In this document: positions 35,366-45,584 of the stretch, piece after piece
How positions within the stretch are numbered: position 1 is the first letter of the stretch
Layout of the letters: every line of letters begins with the position of its first letter
Source of the DNA: Candidatus Phocaeicola excrementigallinarum
Lineage (GTDB): Bacteria > Bacteroidota > Bacteroidia > Bacteroidales > Bacteroidaceae
Assembly: GCA_019120125.1 (NCBI GenBank)
Contig: DWVR01000029.1
Coordinates: forward strand, 1-56,055
Length of the DNA stretch: 56,055 bases
Direction of reading: 5' to 3'
Position numbers and translations under genes: made by a program
The notes under the pieces: generated by a model
Databases searched by the model: none
The model's input: only the letters and a program-made list of their open reading frames with translations
Told to the model about the DNA's origin: nothing

Positions 35366-36913
35366 TTATTCTTTCATGAAGTCATCGATTTTCTTTCCGA
35401 AAAGTCCTAGCCAGCTGTTCTCTTTTTTCTGTTGGTTGACTTTTTCTTCCAGATTGTCGATTTCCTCTTTCTTCTCAAGAATATTCATCTGTCTTGCTTT
35501 CTCTATTTCCTTCAAAGCGGACTTATAGCTTTTTCTGTCCAGAAATCTTTCAGCTTCAGCGAGATATTCATTGCATTCATCCAACCTTTTTTGTGCCCGT
35601 TCTTTTTCCTGACGATCTTTCTCTTCCAGTATTTTCTGAATGCGCAACGCTTCGGCTGCTTCTTTTTCCTGTTTCTCCTTGTCAGCTTCTTCTTGTGCTT
35701 TTTCCTCTTCCTTGGTCTTCAGGTCTTCGATGAAGTCAAGTTGCGGACCTTTTCGTGGGTCAACCCGGCAGCAGTTGTCTTTTCCTTCCGCAAGCAGTCC
35801 GACCAAAGTGTTGCAGGTACCGTTTTTCGGGAGTGTGATGCCGCTCAATGGAATCTCACATCCTTTGGCCAGGCGTATCTTTTCGACTTTTGTGATCCGG
35901 CGGAATGCCTCGTCCATATTGGGCATGTTGGCGGAGCCTCCTGTTATGATGATTCCCGCAAGCAACTTGCCGCCGCCGTAGTGGGATACCATGATCTGGT
36001 TTTGTACGTTTGCAATGATTTCGTTTATGCGTGCCTCTACAATATTTTCCAGGGTTTTTGCTTTGATGGTTATTCTCCCGTCAAGAGAATATTCTTTCTG
36101 GGAATCATCCTCATCTTCTGACGGTTCCGTATAGGCACTGGCAAAACTGAGTTTCATTTGTTCCGCATCTTCTTCTTCCATCCGCTCACTGCAGATGTCT
36201 TTCGTTATATTGTTGCCTCCAAGCGGAATTACAGCAAGGTGACGCAGGATGTTGTTTTTGAAGATGGAGACAGTGGTCGTTTCTGCCCCTAAATCCACAA
36301 GCGCGCATCCTGAGCGTTTCTCATTGTTGGTCAGTACGGCATTGGCCGTTACCAAGGGAGAAAGAAAATAATCAGCCACATCACGTTTGGCTTGCTTGAA
36401 ACATTGTCTGATTTTTTCTTTCAGCGTACGGCGTGCGATTATATTCAGGAAATGGCCTTCTATGTTGTTTGCGGATATGCCCACGGGGTCGATACGAAGG
36501 TCCTTTCCCACTTTATATTCTTGTGGCTCCACTGCAAGGATTTCCTGGTCACCCAAAGCCATTTCTCTGTTGGACTTCATCAGTGAGTCAATCAGGGCCT
36601 GTGAGATTTTAGTCTCTTCGTTGAACTGTCTCGAGACTCTGTTCTCCAGACTGCGCATCGATTGTCCTCCAATGCCTATATATACTTTCTTGATTGAGGC
36701 TCCCAGTTGACCTTCCAGATTCTGGATGATCAAGAGAATACATTGTGCGGTCTTGTCGGAATTGTAGATGACTCCTTTTTTGATGCAGTCTGAGGAATGC
36801 TCGCTGGCATAGGCGAGAATCTGGATGCTGCCGTCGGCGTTTTTTCTGCCTGCCGCGCCGGTAATCTCCGTTGAGCCCAATTCAATAGCTACTATAAAAT
36901 CTGTTGCTGGCAT
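35366..36913 (-). CDS. ftsA: Cell division protein FtsA with a long coiled-coil tail
   Basis: This actin-like ATPase tethers FtsZ to the membrane. The actin fold covers about residues 1-390: IVAIELGSTEITGAAG phosphate loop, ALVDLGAETTTVSIF and IIITGGSANMPNM. A highly charged Glu/Lys-rich coiled coil of about 100 residues follows, and the protein ends in a short amphipathic stretch, NSWLGLFGKKIDDFMKE, the likely membrane anchor. At 515 residues it is about 100 longer than E. coli FtsA. It starts 6 bases after ftsQ and lies 33 bases before ftsZ. Confidence 0.95.
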   Translation of the reverse strand: MPATDFIVAIELGSTEITGAAGRKNADGSIQILAYASEHSSDCIKKGVIYNSDKTAQCILLIIQNLEGQLGASIKKVYIGIGGQSMRSLENRVSRQFNEETKISQALIDSLMKSNREMALGDQEILAVEPQEYKVGKDLRIDPVGISANNIEGHFLNIIARRTLKEKIRQCFKQAKRDVADYFLSPLVTANAVLTNNEKRSGCALVDLGAETTTVSIFKNNILRHLAVIPLGGNNITKDICSERMEEEDAEQMKLSFASAYTEPSEDEDDSQKEYSLDGRITIKAKTLENIVEARINEIIANVQNQIMVSHYGGGKLLAGIIITGGSANMPNMDEAFRRITKVEKIRLAKGCEIPLSGITLPKNGTCNTLVGLLAEGKDNCCRVDPRKGPQLDFIEDLKTKEEEKAQEEADKEKQEKEAAEALRIQKILEEKDRQEKERAQKRLDECNEYLAEAERFLDRKSYKSALKEIEKARQMNILEKKEEIDNLEEKVNQQKKENSWLGLFGKKIDDFMKE

Positions 36914-36919
36914 ATATCT

Positions 36920-37654
36920 TTATTCTTTTTTTGTTCCGATAATCTGGTTCTTGAATTCTATGCTGATCCGTTGGTATTTGTTCCATCCGACACGATTCAG
37001 TGCTTTTTTGTAAAACGTTTGCAATTTACTGAATTTTTCGTCATAATCTTCTGCTTTTCCTAAAAAAAGAACATGGTTGCCAACCCGGGGGACGATTTCA
37101 AGTTCTTTTTGCGGAGTGACGTGAATCTGTTCTACTTGTGCGTTCCAGAATGGATCTGACTGGAGGTATTCTCCAAGCGCGTAAAGTTCTTTTTGCGCGA
37201 ATTTTCGGTCGATGAATCCGGTTGCGACAGCCACGTGCACACTCCGGCCTTTTGCGGACATGATGTTTCCTTTATTGTCGATATAATAATTGTCGCCATT
37301 GCCACTCATCACCCGCAGTATCGGAATCCGTTGTTGTATCTCTATATTCACTTTCCCACCTGAGGTGAGATAGCACTCCGCCTCACTGACGAAAGGATGT
37401 CGGGCTATCTCATTCTCCAGCTTGCGCACATTGATTGTCCCCAAAGGTTTTCCGATGGGGGAGAGGTGTTTGGATTTCAATAGGGACTCTATTTCTTTTT
37501 GTGATACAAAGTTGTAATCCACACTGTCTTTCACACTAAGGTTCAATCCTTTGCAGACCTCGTTGTCGGGCTTGTGGTTGAATGCGGTGACTGCCACAAC
37601 CAGATAGCAGGAAAGCAGGACCAGCACACAGGATATGAGAATCCGTTTTATCAT
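36920..37654 (-). CDS. ftsQ: Cell division protein FtsQ
   Basis: This is a bitopic divisome protein. One N-terminal membrane span (ILISCVLVLLSCYLVVAVTAF) is followed by a POTRA-like region (LSVKDSVDYNFVSQKEIESLL, then INVRKLENEIARHPFVSEAECYL) and a periplasmic beta domain. The 244-residue length fits Bacteroidetes FtsQ. Its ATG overlaps the murC stop by 4 bases, and ftsA follows 6 bases later. Confidence 0.92.
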   Translation of the reverse strand: MIKRILISCVLVLLSCYLVVAVTAFNHKPDNEVCKGLNLSVKDSVDYNFVSQKEIESLLKSKHLSPIGKPLGTINVRKLENEIARHPFVSEAECYLTSGGKVNIEIQQRIPILRVMSGNGDNYYIDNKGNIMSAKGRSVHVAVATGFIDRKFAQKELYALGEYLQSDPFWNAQVEQIHVTPQKELEIVPRVGNHVLFLGKAEDYDEKFSKLQTFYKKALNRVGWNKYQRISIEFKNQIIGTKKE

Positions 37655-39027
37655 TTGTCTTTAAGCATTTCGTAGATTTGTGGAACATAGTTATCTATAT
37701 CTCCGGCCCCCAAAGTGATGAGCACTTCGGTTTTTCTTGTTTTCAATACGTCCAACAGTTCTTCTTTGCTGCACATGGTTTTTTCTATTTCTGGGCGGAG
37801 GTTGTCATAAATGAGTTGACTGGTCACTCCCGGTATGGGTTTCTCGCGGGCGGGATAGATGTCGAGTAGGATAACTTCATCAAGCAGGGACAGGCTGTCG
37901 GCGAAATCCTTGTAGAAATCCCGTGTGCGCGTATAAAGATGCGGTTGGAATATGGCTGTGATTTTCCGTTCCGGATATAATGTCCGGATGGAGCTTACGC
38001 TTTGCCTGATTTCAGCGGGATGATGGGCGTAGTCACTGAGGAACACAATATGGTCGTTCTTGATCTTGAAGTCGAATCTGCGGTCGACGCCGGCAAATCC
38101 TGGCATAGCCGCTTTTATTTCCTCTCCGGTCACTCCGCAGAGCTGTGCGAGCGCCATGGCCGCCACCCCATTTTCGATGTTGACGTATACGGGTACCCCC
38201 AGTTGTATGTCTTTGATATTTCCTAATGGGGATATATAGTCAAAGAATATTTCTCCGTTTCCGATCCGGATGTTTTCGGCGTGAAAATCACCGTCAGTGG
38301 CTGAATAAGTGTAAACCGTTACCCCTGGCTGTACGTCAGGAATCAGGTCCAGTCCTTTCTTAATGACCAGAAAGCCATCCGGACGTATCAGGGATGTATA
38401 TTTGCGGAAACTTTCCAGATAGGCTTCATGGGTTCCGTAGATGTCAAGATGGTCTGAGTCGGTCGCTGTCACGACAGTGGCATAGGGAGTCAGCCAATGG
38501 AATGAGCGGTCAAACTCATCGGCTTCAATGACTACAAACTCGCTTTTCTCCGAGAGAAGAAGATTCGTGCCATAATTTTTGGATATCCCTCCTAGAAAGG
38601 CGTTGCATCCGACGTGAGAATGATCTATCAGGTAGGCGGCCATGGTCGAAGTGGTGGTCTTTCCATGCGTACCGGCCACGCAGATACCTTTTTCCGTACG
38701 TGTGATCATTCCTAGGACTTGTGCCCGCTTGTGTATCTCGAAGTTGTTTTCCCGGAAATGGCATAGTTCTTCATGGTCGGCTGGAATGGCAGGTGTATAG
38801 ACGACTAATGTAGAGTCTGGATCCTTACAGGTATCCGGGATGAGCGACACATTTTCTTCATAATGGATGTTGGCTCCTTCTTCTTCCAGCTTATGGGTCA
38901 GTTCGCTCGGGGTTTTGTCGTATCCGGCCACATGTTTTCCTTTTGACAGGAAGTAGCGGACAAGAGCACTCATTCCGATTCCGCCCGCTCCAATGAAATA
39001 GACGGCTTTTATTGTATTAATATCCAT
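37651..39027 (-). CDS. murC: UDP-N-acetylmuramate--L-alanine ligase
   Basis: This ligase adds the first peptide residue, L-alanine, to UDP-MurNAc in the cytosol. It has the N-terminal Rossmann loop VYFIGAGGIGMSALVRYF, the ATP loop GTHGKTTTSTMAAY and the C-terminal domain motif SDYAHHPAEI. I prefer the ATG at 39027 (MDINTIKAVYF), which overlaps the murG stop by 11 bases. ATG at 39033 is also possible, and the open frame extends to 39078, which would overlap murG by 62 bases. ftsQ overlaps its end by 4 bases. Confidence 0.94.
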   Translation of the reverse strand: MDINTIKAVYFIGAGGIGMSALVRYFLSKGKHVAGYDKTPSELTHKLEEEGANIHYEENVSLIPDTCKDPDSTLVVYTPAIPADHEELCHFRENNFEIHKRAQVLGMITRTEKGICVAGTHGKTTTSTMAAYLIDHSHVGCNAFLGGISKNYGTNLLLSEKSEFVVIEADEFDRSFHWLTPYATVVTATDSDHLDIYGTHEAYLESFRKYTSLIRPDGFLVIKKGLDLIPDVQPGVTVYTYSATDGDFHAENIRIGNGEIFFDYISPLGNIKDIQLGVPVYVNIENGVAAMALAQLCGVTGEEIKAAMPGFAGVDRRFDFKIKNDHIVFLSDYAHHPAEIRQSVSSIRTLYPERKITAIFQPHLYTRTRDFYKDFADSLSLLDEVILLDIYPAREKPIPGVTSQLIYDNLRPEIEKTMCSKEELLDVLKTRKTEVLITLGAGDIDNYVPQIYEMLKDK

Positions 39028-40150
39028 GTTCATTCTTGTATTTGATGGCAAGTTTGCAGACTTCATTCGCAATGACATTTGCCGAGTCTTTGAATGCCAG
39101 TTTTGAAATGTTCTGTCTGAGTGAATTTAATTTCTCAGTATCATTCACGGCCTGTATGGCTGTCTCTATCAGTCTTTCCGGAGCCTCACTGTCCTTGATG
39201 TACAAGGCGGCATTTTTATTGACTAGAGCCAAGGCGTTTTTTGTCTGATGGTCTTCGGCGACATTTGGAGAAGGGACCAGAATGACTGGTTTTTCCAGCA
39301 GACAGAACTCGGAAATGGAGCCGGCTCCTGCGCGGCTGATGACAATGTCGGCCGCGCTATAAGCCATTGCCATATCAGAGATAAAGTCGGTAGTGTAGAG
39401 CATGGGGAGATTCCCGGCTTTTCTCACGGCTTGTCTGGCTTCTTCGAAATACATTTTTCCTGTTTGCCAGATAAACTGTACCCCCGATTGTCTGATCTTG
39501 TCGAGGGCTTGCATGACACAGTTGTTGATGGTCCGTGCGCCCAGGCTTCCGCCAATAATCAGTATTGTCTTTTTGTCAGGGCTTAATCCGAATGTACCTA
39601 TGGCTTTCTCGCGGCTGGTCTTTCCGTTGAACAGATTCTGTCGTACAGGATTTCCTGTAAGGATAATCTTATTCTTATCGAAGAAGCGTTCCATTCCTTC
39701 GTAGGCTACACAGATTTTTTTTGCGCTTTTTGCCAACAGCTTGTTTGTGACTCCTGCGTATGAGTTCTGTTCTTGTATCAATGTCGGAATGCCCATTCTT
39801 GCGGCCATCTTCAATGTCGGACCGCTGGCATATCCGCCGACTCCCACGGCTGCATGGGGCTTGAAATCTTTAATGATTTTTCTTGCCATACGTTGGCTGC
39901 GGAAGAGCTTGATAAGCACACTTATGTTTTTTAGCAGATGCTTGCGGTCGAATCCTGCGACCGGAAGTCCGATAATCTTATATCCTGCGGCGGGAACACG
40001 TTGCATTTCCATCCGTCCTAATGCTCCGACAAACAGAATCCGGGCGTTAGGGTATTGCTCTTTGATTGCATTGGCAATGGAAATAGCCGGGAAGATATGT
40101 CCTCCCGTACCTCCACCGCTGACTATGATTCGCAAACTGTCACTTTCCAT
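39017..40150 (-). CDS. murG: UDP-N-acetylglucosamine transferase MurG
   Basis: This enzyme transfers GlcNAc to lipid I to make lipid II at the inner face of the membrane. The glycine-rich loop IVSGGGTGGHIFPAISIA is at the N-terminus. VGGYASGPTLKMA, LIQEQNSYAGVTNKLL and the donor-binding SRAGAGSISEFCLLEKPVILVP follow. The 377-residue length is normal. It is 66 bases downstream of ftsW and overlaps murC. Confidence 0.96.
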   Translation of the reverse strand: MESDSLRIIVSGGGTGGHIFPAISIANAIKEQYPNARILFVGALGRMEMQRVPAAGYKIIGLPVAGFDRKHLLKNISVLIKLFRSQRMARKIIKDFKPHAAVGVGGYASGPTLKMAARMGIPTLIQEQNSYAGVTNKLLAKSAKKICVAYEGMERFFDKNKIILTGNPVRQNLFNGKTSREKAIGTFGLSPDKKTILIIGGSLGARTINNCVMQALDKIRQSGVQFIWQTGKMYFEEARQAVRKAGNLPMLYTTDFISDMAMAYSAADIVISRAGAGSISEFCLLEKPVILVPSPNVAEDHQTKNALALVNKNAALYIKDSEAPERLIETAIQAVNDTEKLNSLRQNISKLAFKDSANVIANEVCKLAIKYKNEHGY

Positions 40151-40216
40151 AAAATGAGATTTTTAAATTACAAATTTAAAAAGAACTTTTGATACCGGCT
40201 TCTTCTGCCGTGTTTT

Positions 40217-41479
40217 TTATCTGTCTGTGTTTGCTTGGACAGTCGGAGCATGCTCTTCTCCAGTTGTAGTCGGGACTTCTTGAGATAAGGAGGGTTGCCC
40301 TGCTTTTTCCTGTTCTTCTTGTTGTTTCTTGTCATTTACATATCTGCTGATACTCAATATCATGCCGATATATATGCAGTTTACCAGCGTGGAAGTTCCT
40401 CCCTTACTTATCAATGGCAACGGTTGGCCGGTGACAGGCATGATGCCCACGGCCACCAGCATGTTGAAAAGGGCCTGTGTGGCTATCAGTATTCCGATTC
40501 CCATGATGAGAAAGACATAGAAAGGCTTGTCGCAGTTTCTGGCTATCCTTCCTATCCTCATCAGGAGCAGGAGGTAAAGGATGGCAACGAATGCACCTCC
40601 TACAAGTCCGAGTTCTTCAATGATGATAGCATAGATGAAGTCGGAAAAAGCCTGCGACAGAAAGTCACGCTGCACACTGTTGCCGGGTCCTTTTCCCAGT
40701 ATGTTGCTTGTTGCGATGGCGATGTTGGCGTGGGCTATCTGTGCATCCTCGTTGATATTGAACTTTGCGGCAGGCACTTTTTCTTCATTGAAATGGTTGT
40801 CCAGACGATTTTGCCATGTAATCATTCGATCGAGTCCGATCTTCTCCCAGGCGGTAGCCGGAACAAGTTTGATGGACAGTCCGGCTACCAGTGCGAACCC
40901 TATGCAGGCTACCATAAGCAGACTTAGTTGCTTTATCGGTATTCGCCCGATGTACATCATCAGAAATACACTGACCGCTAACAGCACAGATGTCGACAGG
41001 TTTTCGGTGAAAATCAGCCCGCAAGTGATGGCAGTGACCCACAATATGTATTTGAAGGCTTTTTTGTTGGCTCCGTTTTCCTCTTGTAGTTTCGACAAAA
41101 TGAACGCTACGGAAATGATAGTGGCCATTTTGGCTATCTCGGATGGCTGGAACTGTATGAAACCGAGATCAATCCATCTTCTTGCCCCGTTTGTAATGGT
41201 TCCGATGATAAAGACTGTTATCAGCAGGATCCATGAAATGGGCAGTAATGCAACAAAGGTCTTGAACCACCGGCAAGGGATGTTATGGACAACCCATACG
41301 ATGATGCCTCCCACCAGCATCATTGTCAGATGGTTGGTGATTGGTCCCCAGTGGTCACCACTCTTATAAGTAAGAGTACTTGAAGCACTGAATACTTCTA
41401 CAATGGATATGAGGCACAAAAACAGGAAGATTATCCATATCGCTTTGTCGCCTTTGAAAAAATTCTTTAGCAGATCCAT
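40217..41479 (-). CDS. ftsW: SEDS peptidoglycan glycosyltransferase FtsW
   Basis: This septal glycan polymerase has about ten membrane helices. The SEDS motifs are visible: RRWIDLGFIQFQPSEIAK, ILGKGPGNSVQRDFLSQAFSDFIYAIIIEELG and PLISKGGTSTLVNCIYIGMILSIS. The 420-residue protein has a Gln/Glu/Thr-rich cytosolic tail. It starts 13 bases after murD and works with the FtsI transpeptidase encoded upstream in the same cluster. Confidence 0.95.
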   Translation of the reverse strand: MDLLKNFFKGDKAIWIIFLFLCLISIVEVFSASSTLTYKSGDHWGPITNHLTMMLVGGIIVWVVHNIPCRWFKTFVALLPISWILLITVFIIGTITNGARRWIDLGFIQFQPSEIAKMATIISVAFILSKLQEENGANKKAFKYILWVTAITCGLIFTENLSTSVLLAVSVFLMMYIGRIPIKQLSLLMVACIGFALVAGLSIKLVPATAWEKIGLDRMITWQNRLDNHFNEEKVPAAKFNINEDAQIAHANIAIATSNILGKGPGNSVQRDFLSQAFSDFIYAIIIEELGLVGGAFVAILYLLLLMRIGRIARNCDKPFYVFLIMGIGILIATQALFNMLVAVGIMPVTGQPLPLISKGGTSTLVNCIYIGMILSISRYVNDKKQQEEQEKAGQPSLSQEVPTTTGEEHAPTVQANTDR

Positions 41480-41492
41480 TTTCTGGGTTTGT

Positions 41493-42827
41493 TTACAGAT
41501 TCTTCACACATTCTTTAAATTGATCGCCCCGGTCCTCATAGCTTTTGAACAGGTCGAAACTTGCGCAACAGGGGCTGAGGAGAACGGTCTCTCCTTGTCT
41601 TGCCATCTTATAGGCAGCGTTGACAGCATCTTTCATACTTTGGACGTCTACTGTCGGAATCCCGAATCCGTCGAAAAAAGCATGAAGCTTTTCATTGTGG
41701 AGCCCCATGAATATCAACCCGGTACATTTTTCTTTCACGAGGCTGGCTATTTCATTGTAGTCGTTTCCTTTGTCTTTTCCTCCAAGAATCAGTATGGTCT
41801 TGGTCTTCATGCTTTGCAAGGCATACCAGCACGAGTTGACATTGGTCGCTTTAGAGTCGTTGATGTAGTCGACGCCTCTGACGCGGGCGACCTTTTCCAA
41901 GCGGTGTTCCACACCTTTGAAATCTTTCAAGGCTTCACGGATACATTCCTTGTGGATTCCCGCAATGTTGGCTGAGATACCTGCAGCCATTGAGTTAAAC
42001 AGATTATGGGTTCCTGTCAGGGCCAATTCTTCCTGCTCCATGTTGAAAGCGATGGGGCGCGTGAAGCAGACTTTATCTTGCTCCGTAAAAGCGGCCAGTC
42101 CTTCTTCTTTCTTTTCGGCGAACGGGAAATAACGTCCGTGGATTCCGTATTTGTGAAGCTCCCGCTGGATGATGGGGTCATCGTTCCAAAATACGAATGC
42201 ATCATCGTCAGTCTGGTTCTGGATGATACGGAATTTTGCATCCACATAGTTCTGCATCTCATAGTTGTATCGGTCCAGATGGTCGGGGGTAATGTTCATC
42301 AACACAGCTATGTTGGCATGGAACTTATACATGTTGTCGAGCTGGAAACTGCTCAGCTCGATCACATAGTAGTCGAAGTTACACTCAGCCACCTGATAGG
42401 CCAGACTCCTTCCGATATTCCCGGCCAGTCCGACGTTGAGCCCCGCTTTCTTGAAAATGTGATAAATCAATGAGGTTGTGGTTGTCTTTCCATTGCTTCC
42501 GGTGATGCAAATCATCTTGGCATGGGTATATCGTCCTGCGAATTCTATTTCAGAAATGACAGGAGTGCCTTGTGCTTTCAGTTTCAGGATGATGGGCGCA
42601 TCATTGGGAATGCCGGGGCTTTTTATCACTTCATCGGCATTCAGTATCAATGATTCTGAATGTTGTCCTTCTTCCCATCTGATGTTCCGTTCGTCAAGCA
42701 TCTGCTTGTATTTGTCCTTGATGGCGGACATGTCTGATACAAATGTCTCGAATCCTTTTTTCTGAGCCAGGACAGCAGCTCCTGTACCGCTTTCTCCTGC
42801 TCCTAAAATGACAATTCTTTTTGCCAT
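41493..42827 (-). CDS. murD: UDP-N-acetylmuramoylalanine--D-glutamate ligase
   Basis: This ligase adds D-glutamate to UDP-MurNAc-L-Ala. The N-terminal loop IVILGAGESGTGAAVLAQ, ATP loop ITGSNGKTTTTSLIYHIF, HRLEKV and YINDSKATNVNS motifs, and the C-terminal VLLSPCCASFDLFKSYEDRG block all match MurD. Its 444-residue length is normal. It starts 6 bases after the mraY stop. Confidence 0.96.
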   Translation of the reverse strand: MAKRIVILGAGESGTGAAVLAQKKGFETFVSDMSAIKDKYKQMLDERNIRWEEGQHSESLILNADEVIKSPGIPNDAPIILKLKAQGTPVISEIEFAGRYTHAKMICITGSNGKTTTTSLIYHIFKKAGLNVGLAGNIGRSLAYQVAECNFDYYVIELSSFQLDNMYKFHANIAVLMNITPDHLDRYNYEMQNYVDAKFRIIQNQTDDDAFVFWNDDPIIQRELHKYGIHGRYFPFAEKKEEGLAAFTEQDKVCFTRPIAFNMEQEELALTGTHNLFNSMAAGISANIAGIHKECIREALKDFKGVEHRLEKVARVRGVDYINDSKATNVNSCWYALQSMKTKTILILGGKDKGNDYNEIASLVKEKCTGLIFMGLHNEKLHAFFDGFGIPTVDVQSMKDAVNAAYKMARQGETVLLSPCCASFDLFKSYEDRGDQFKECVKNL

Positions 42828-42833
42828 GACTTT

Positions 42834-44102
42834 TTACCTTATCTTTAGAGTTATAATAGTTATTGCGGCTAATACGATGGTTACAATCCAAAAGCGGACG
42901 GTAATCTTTGATTCATGGAATACGCTGTTGGGGCGTGTGATCAGATATGTGCAGTTCGGGTCAAGCTGTGCCATTGTCGTACGGAAATGGTCATGAATCG
43001 GTGTACGTTTGAAGATTCGCCGCTTGATTCCCTTTTTCTTTCCACTTTTGTAATATCTCACTTGCAAGATTACGGAGAGGTTCTCTATCAGGAAGATTCC
43101 ACATAGAATAGGAATCAACAGTTCTTTGTGGATGATGATGGCAAAGACCGCGATGATTCCGCCGATGGTGAGACTTCCTGTGTCTCCCATGAACACCTGT
43201 GCCGGAAAGGCATTATACCACAGGAATCCTATCAGTGCTCCGATAAAGGCACAGATAAAGATTACCAGTTCCTCGCTTCCCGGTATGTACATGATATTCA
43301 GATATTGTGCGTATTCGATATGGCTTGATACGTACGCCAATATTCCGAGCGTCACGCCTATTATGGCGGAGTTCCCTGCCGCCATTCCGTCCATTCCGTC
43401 GTTCAGGTTGGCTCCGTTGGAGACAGCGGTAACTACAAAAATGGTGATCAGTACGAATACGACCCATCCGCATGCTTGTGCGTGTTTGCCCATGAATCCG
43501 ACAAAGTCCGCATAATCCAGGTTGTTGTTCTTGAAGAACGGGATGGTGGTCTTTGTGGATTTCTCGTTCATGTTCTTGTGGACGACGTCTACCACACGAC
43601 CGTCTTGCTGGATTTCTATATTCTCCCGGATCACCACATCCGGACTGAGGTATAGCGTAAGGCCTACAATCAGGCCCAATCCCACTTGTCCGATAATCTT
43701 GAACTTGCCGTGGAGTCCTTCCTTGTCTTTCCGGAACACTTTTATGTAATCGTCCAGAAATCCCAAAGTCCCTAGCCATAAAGTAGTGATCAGCATTAAT
43801 ATCATATAGATGTTGTGAAGTTTTCCCAACAGCAGACAGGGTATCAATATCGCTATGATAATGATGATGCCTCCTATGGTGGGGACTCCTACTTTCTTTA
43901 CGTTGAACGGGTCGATGGAAGCGTCACGTTGTGTTTCCGTAATTTGTCTTTTTTTCAACAACTTGATGAAGTATTCACCGAAAATGGCGGAAATCAGCAA
44001 GGCGAAGATGATGGCCATCAGTGAGCGGAAGGACACATAGCCGAACATACGTGCCCCCGGGAAGTTGAATTGCTCCAGGTATTGAAACAGATAATATAGC
44101 AT
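42834..44102 (-). CDS. mraY: Phospho-N-acetylmuramoyl-pentapeptide transferase
   Basis: This integral membrane enzyme makes lipid I from UDP-MurNAc-pentapeptide and undecaprenyl phosphate. Motifs include PTIGGIIIIIAILIPCLL, LWLGTLGFLDDYIKV (catalytic aspartates), NDGMDGMAAGNSAI and MGDTGSLTIGG, with RTPIHDHF near the end. The 422 residues include an insertion of about 60 residues before NGANLNDGMDG, part of it charged (ENIEIQQDGRVVDVVHKNMN), as common in Bacteroidetes MraY. It lies 17 bases after murE. Confidence 0.95.
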   Translation of the reverse strand: MLYYLFQYLEQFNFPGARMFGYVSFRSLMAIIFALLISAIFGEYFIKLLKKRQITETQRDASIDPFNVKKVGVPTIGGIIIIIAILIPCLLLGKLHNIYMILMLITTLWLGTLGFLDDYIKVFRKDKEGLHGKFKIIGQVGLGLIVGLTLYLSPDVVIRENIEIQQDGRVVDVVHKNMNEKSTKTTIPFFKNNNLDYADFVGFMGKHAQACGWVVFVLITIFVVTAVSNGANLNDGMDGMAAGNSAIIGVTLGILAYVSSHIEYAQYLNIMYIPGSEELVIFICAFIGALIGFLWYNAFPAQVFMGDTGSLTIGGIIAVFAIIIHKELLIPILCGIFLIENLSVILQVRYYKSGKKKGIKRRIFKRTPIHDHFRTTMAQLDPNCTYLITRPNSVFHESKITVRFWIVTIVLAAITIITLKIR

Positions 44103-44119
44103 GATCTTTTCCTCTACGG

Positions 44120-45580
44120 TTATTTGTGTTCAGTCTCGAATATTTCTCTCAGTATCTCCTTGTCATCAAAATGGTGTTTCACACCTTTGATTTCCTGATA
44201 GTTCTCGTGCCCTTTCCCGGCTACCAGAATCACATCACCCGGTTGTGCCAGTATACATGCCGTACGGATCGCCTCTTTACGGTCGACAATGCTGATAACT
44301 TTGTTGGCTTCCTCTTTTTCCACTCCTGCCAGCATGTCATTGATAATGTCCTGTGGCTCCTCAAACCGTGGATTGTCGGATGTGATGATTACTTTGTCAC
44401 AGCGGGCAGCCGATTCTTTGGCCATCAGCGGGCGTTTGCCTTTGTCGCGGTTTCCACCTGCGCCGACTACGGTGATTATCTGTCCTCTTCCTCTCAATAC
44501 TTCATGGATGGTGTCGAGCACATTTATCAAGGCATCAGGTGTATGCGCATAGTCTACAATCGCTGTATACCCTTTGGGTGAGCGTAAGGCCTCGAATCTT
44601 CCTGATACAGGGCGCAGGACACTAAGAATCAACAGGATGTTTTCGGGCGACTTCCCTAGCAGGCAAGCGGCTCCGTAAACGGCCAACAGATTGGAGGCAT
44701 TGAACCGTCCGATGAACTGTACGTTCACTTCCCGGTTGTCAATGTCCATCAACATTCCGTCGAATCCGTCTTCCAGCACTTTTCCTTTAAAGTCGCATAG
44801 CGTTCGAAGCGAATAAGTGGCGACTTTTGCCTTGGTGTTCTGCACCATAACCATCCCGTTTCTGTCGTCAGCATTGGTCAAGGCAAAAGCTGTTTTCGGT
44901 AATCCGTCGAAGAAAGCCTTTTTTGCCTTCAGGTAGTTCTCAAAAGTCTTGTGATAGTCCAGATGATCTCGGGTAATGTTGGTAAAGATTCCCCCTGCAA
45001 ACTTAAGGCCTCCTATCCTTTTCTGGGCTATCGAGTGTGAGCTTACTTCCATGAACGCATATTTGCATCCTTCGTCAGCCATGCGCCCTAACAGCCGGTT
45101 CAGCGTAATCGGATCCGGTGTGGTATGGTCGGTAGGAATCGCTTCTCCGTCAATATAATTGCATACGGTGGAGATTAATCCTGTCTTGTAACCGAATTTG
45201 CGGAACATATTATATAATAAGGTAGCGATGGTGGTCTTTCCGTTTGTGCCGGTTACGCCGATAAGGTCCAGTTTGGAGGTCGGGTCACCATAGAAGGTCG
45301 TGGCCAGTTTACCCACTGCGTCTTCCGTGTCGGCTACCTGTATGTAAGTCACTCCTTCATGCAGTGTTTCCGGAAGGGTCTCGCATATCACAGCGGATGC
45401 TCCGTTTTCGATGGCTTTTGCGATATAGGCATGTCCGTCTGTCTGCGTACCCTTCACAGCTACAAACAGGTTACCGGGTTTGATCAGTCGGGAGTCTGTT
45501 TGAATGTCATTGATCTCCAGGTCAATGTTTCCCTGAGTGTCCCGGATATAGACAGCTTTGATAATTTCATTCAGTTTCAT
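44120..45580 (-). CDS. murE: UDP-MurNAc-L-Ala-D-Glu--meso-diaminopimelate ligase
   Basis: This ligase adds the third stem residue. The ATP loop [16 protein letters not shown] and the carbamylated-lysine region are present. The [13 protein letters not shown] motif carries DNPR, the signature of meso-diaminopimelate specificity rather than lysine. The 486-residue length is normal. It follows ftsI by 4 bases and precedes mraY by 17. Confidence 0.96.
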   Translation of the reverse strand: MKLNEIIKAVYIRDTQGNIDLEINDIQTDSRLIKPGNLFVAVKGTQTDGHAYIAKAIENGASAVICETLPETLHEGVTYIQVADTEDAVGKLATTFYGDPTSKLDLIGVTGTNGKTTIATLLYNMFRKFGYKTGLISTVCNYIDGEAIPTDHTTPDPITLNRLLGRMADEGCKYAFMEVSSHSIAQKRIGGLKFAGGIFTNITRDHLDYHKTFENYLKAKKAFFDGLPKTAFALTNADDRNGMVMVQNTKAKVATYSLRTLCDFKGKVLEDGFDGMLMDIDNREVNVQFIGRFNASNLLAVYGAACLLGKSPENILLILSVLRPVSGRFEALRSPKGYTAIVDYAHTPDALINVLDTIHEVLRGRGQIITVVGAGGNRDKGKRPLMAKESAARCDKVIITSDNPRFEEPQDIINDMLAGVEKEEANKVISIVDRKEAIRTACILAQPGDVILVAGKGHENYQEIKGVKHHFDDKEILREIFETEHK

Positions 45581-45584
45581 TTCT

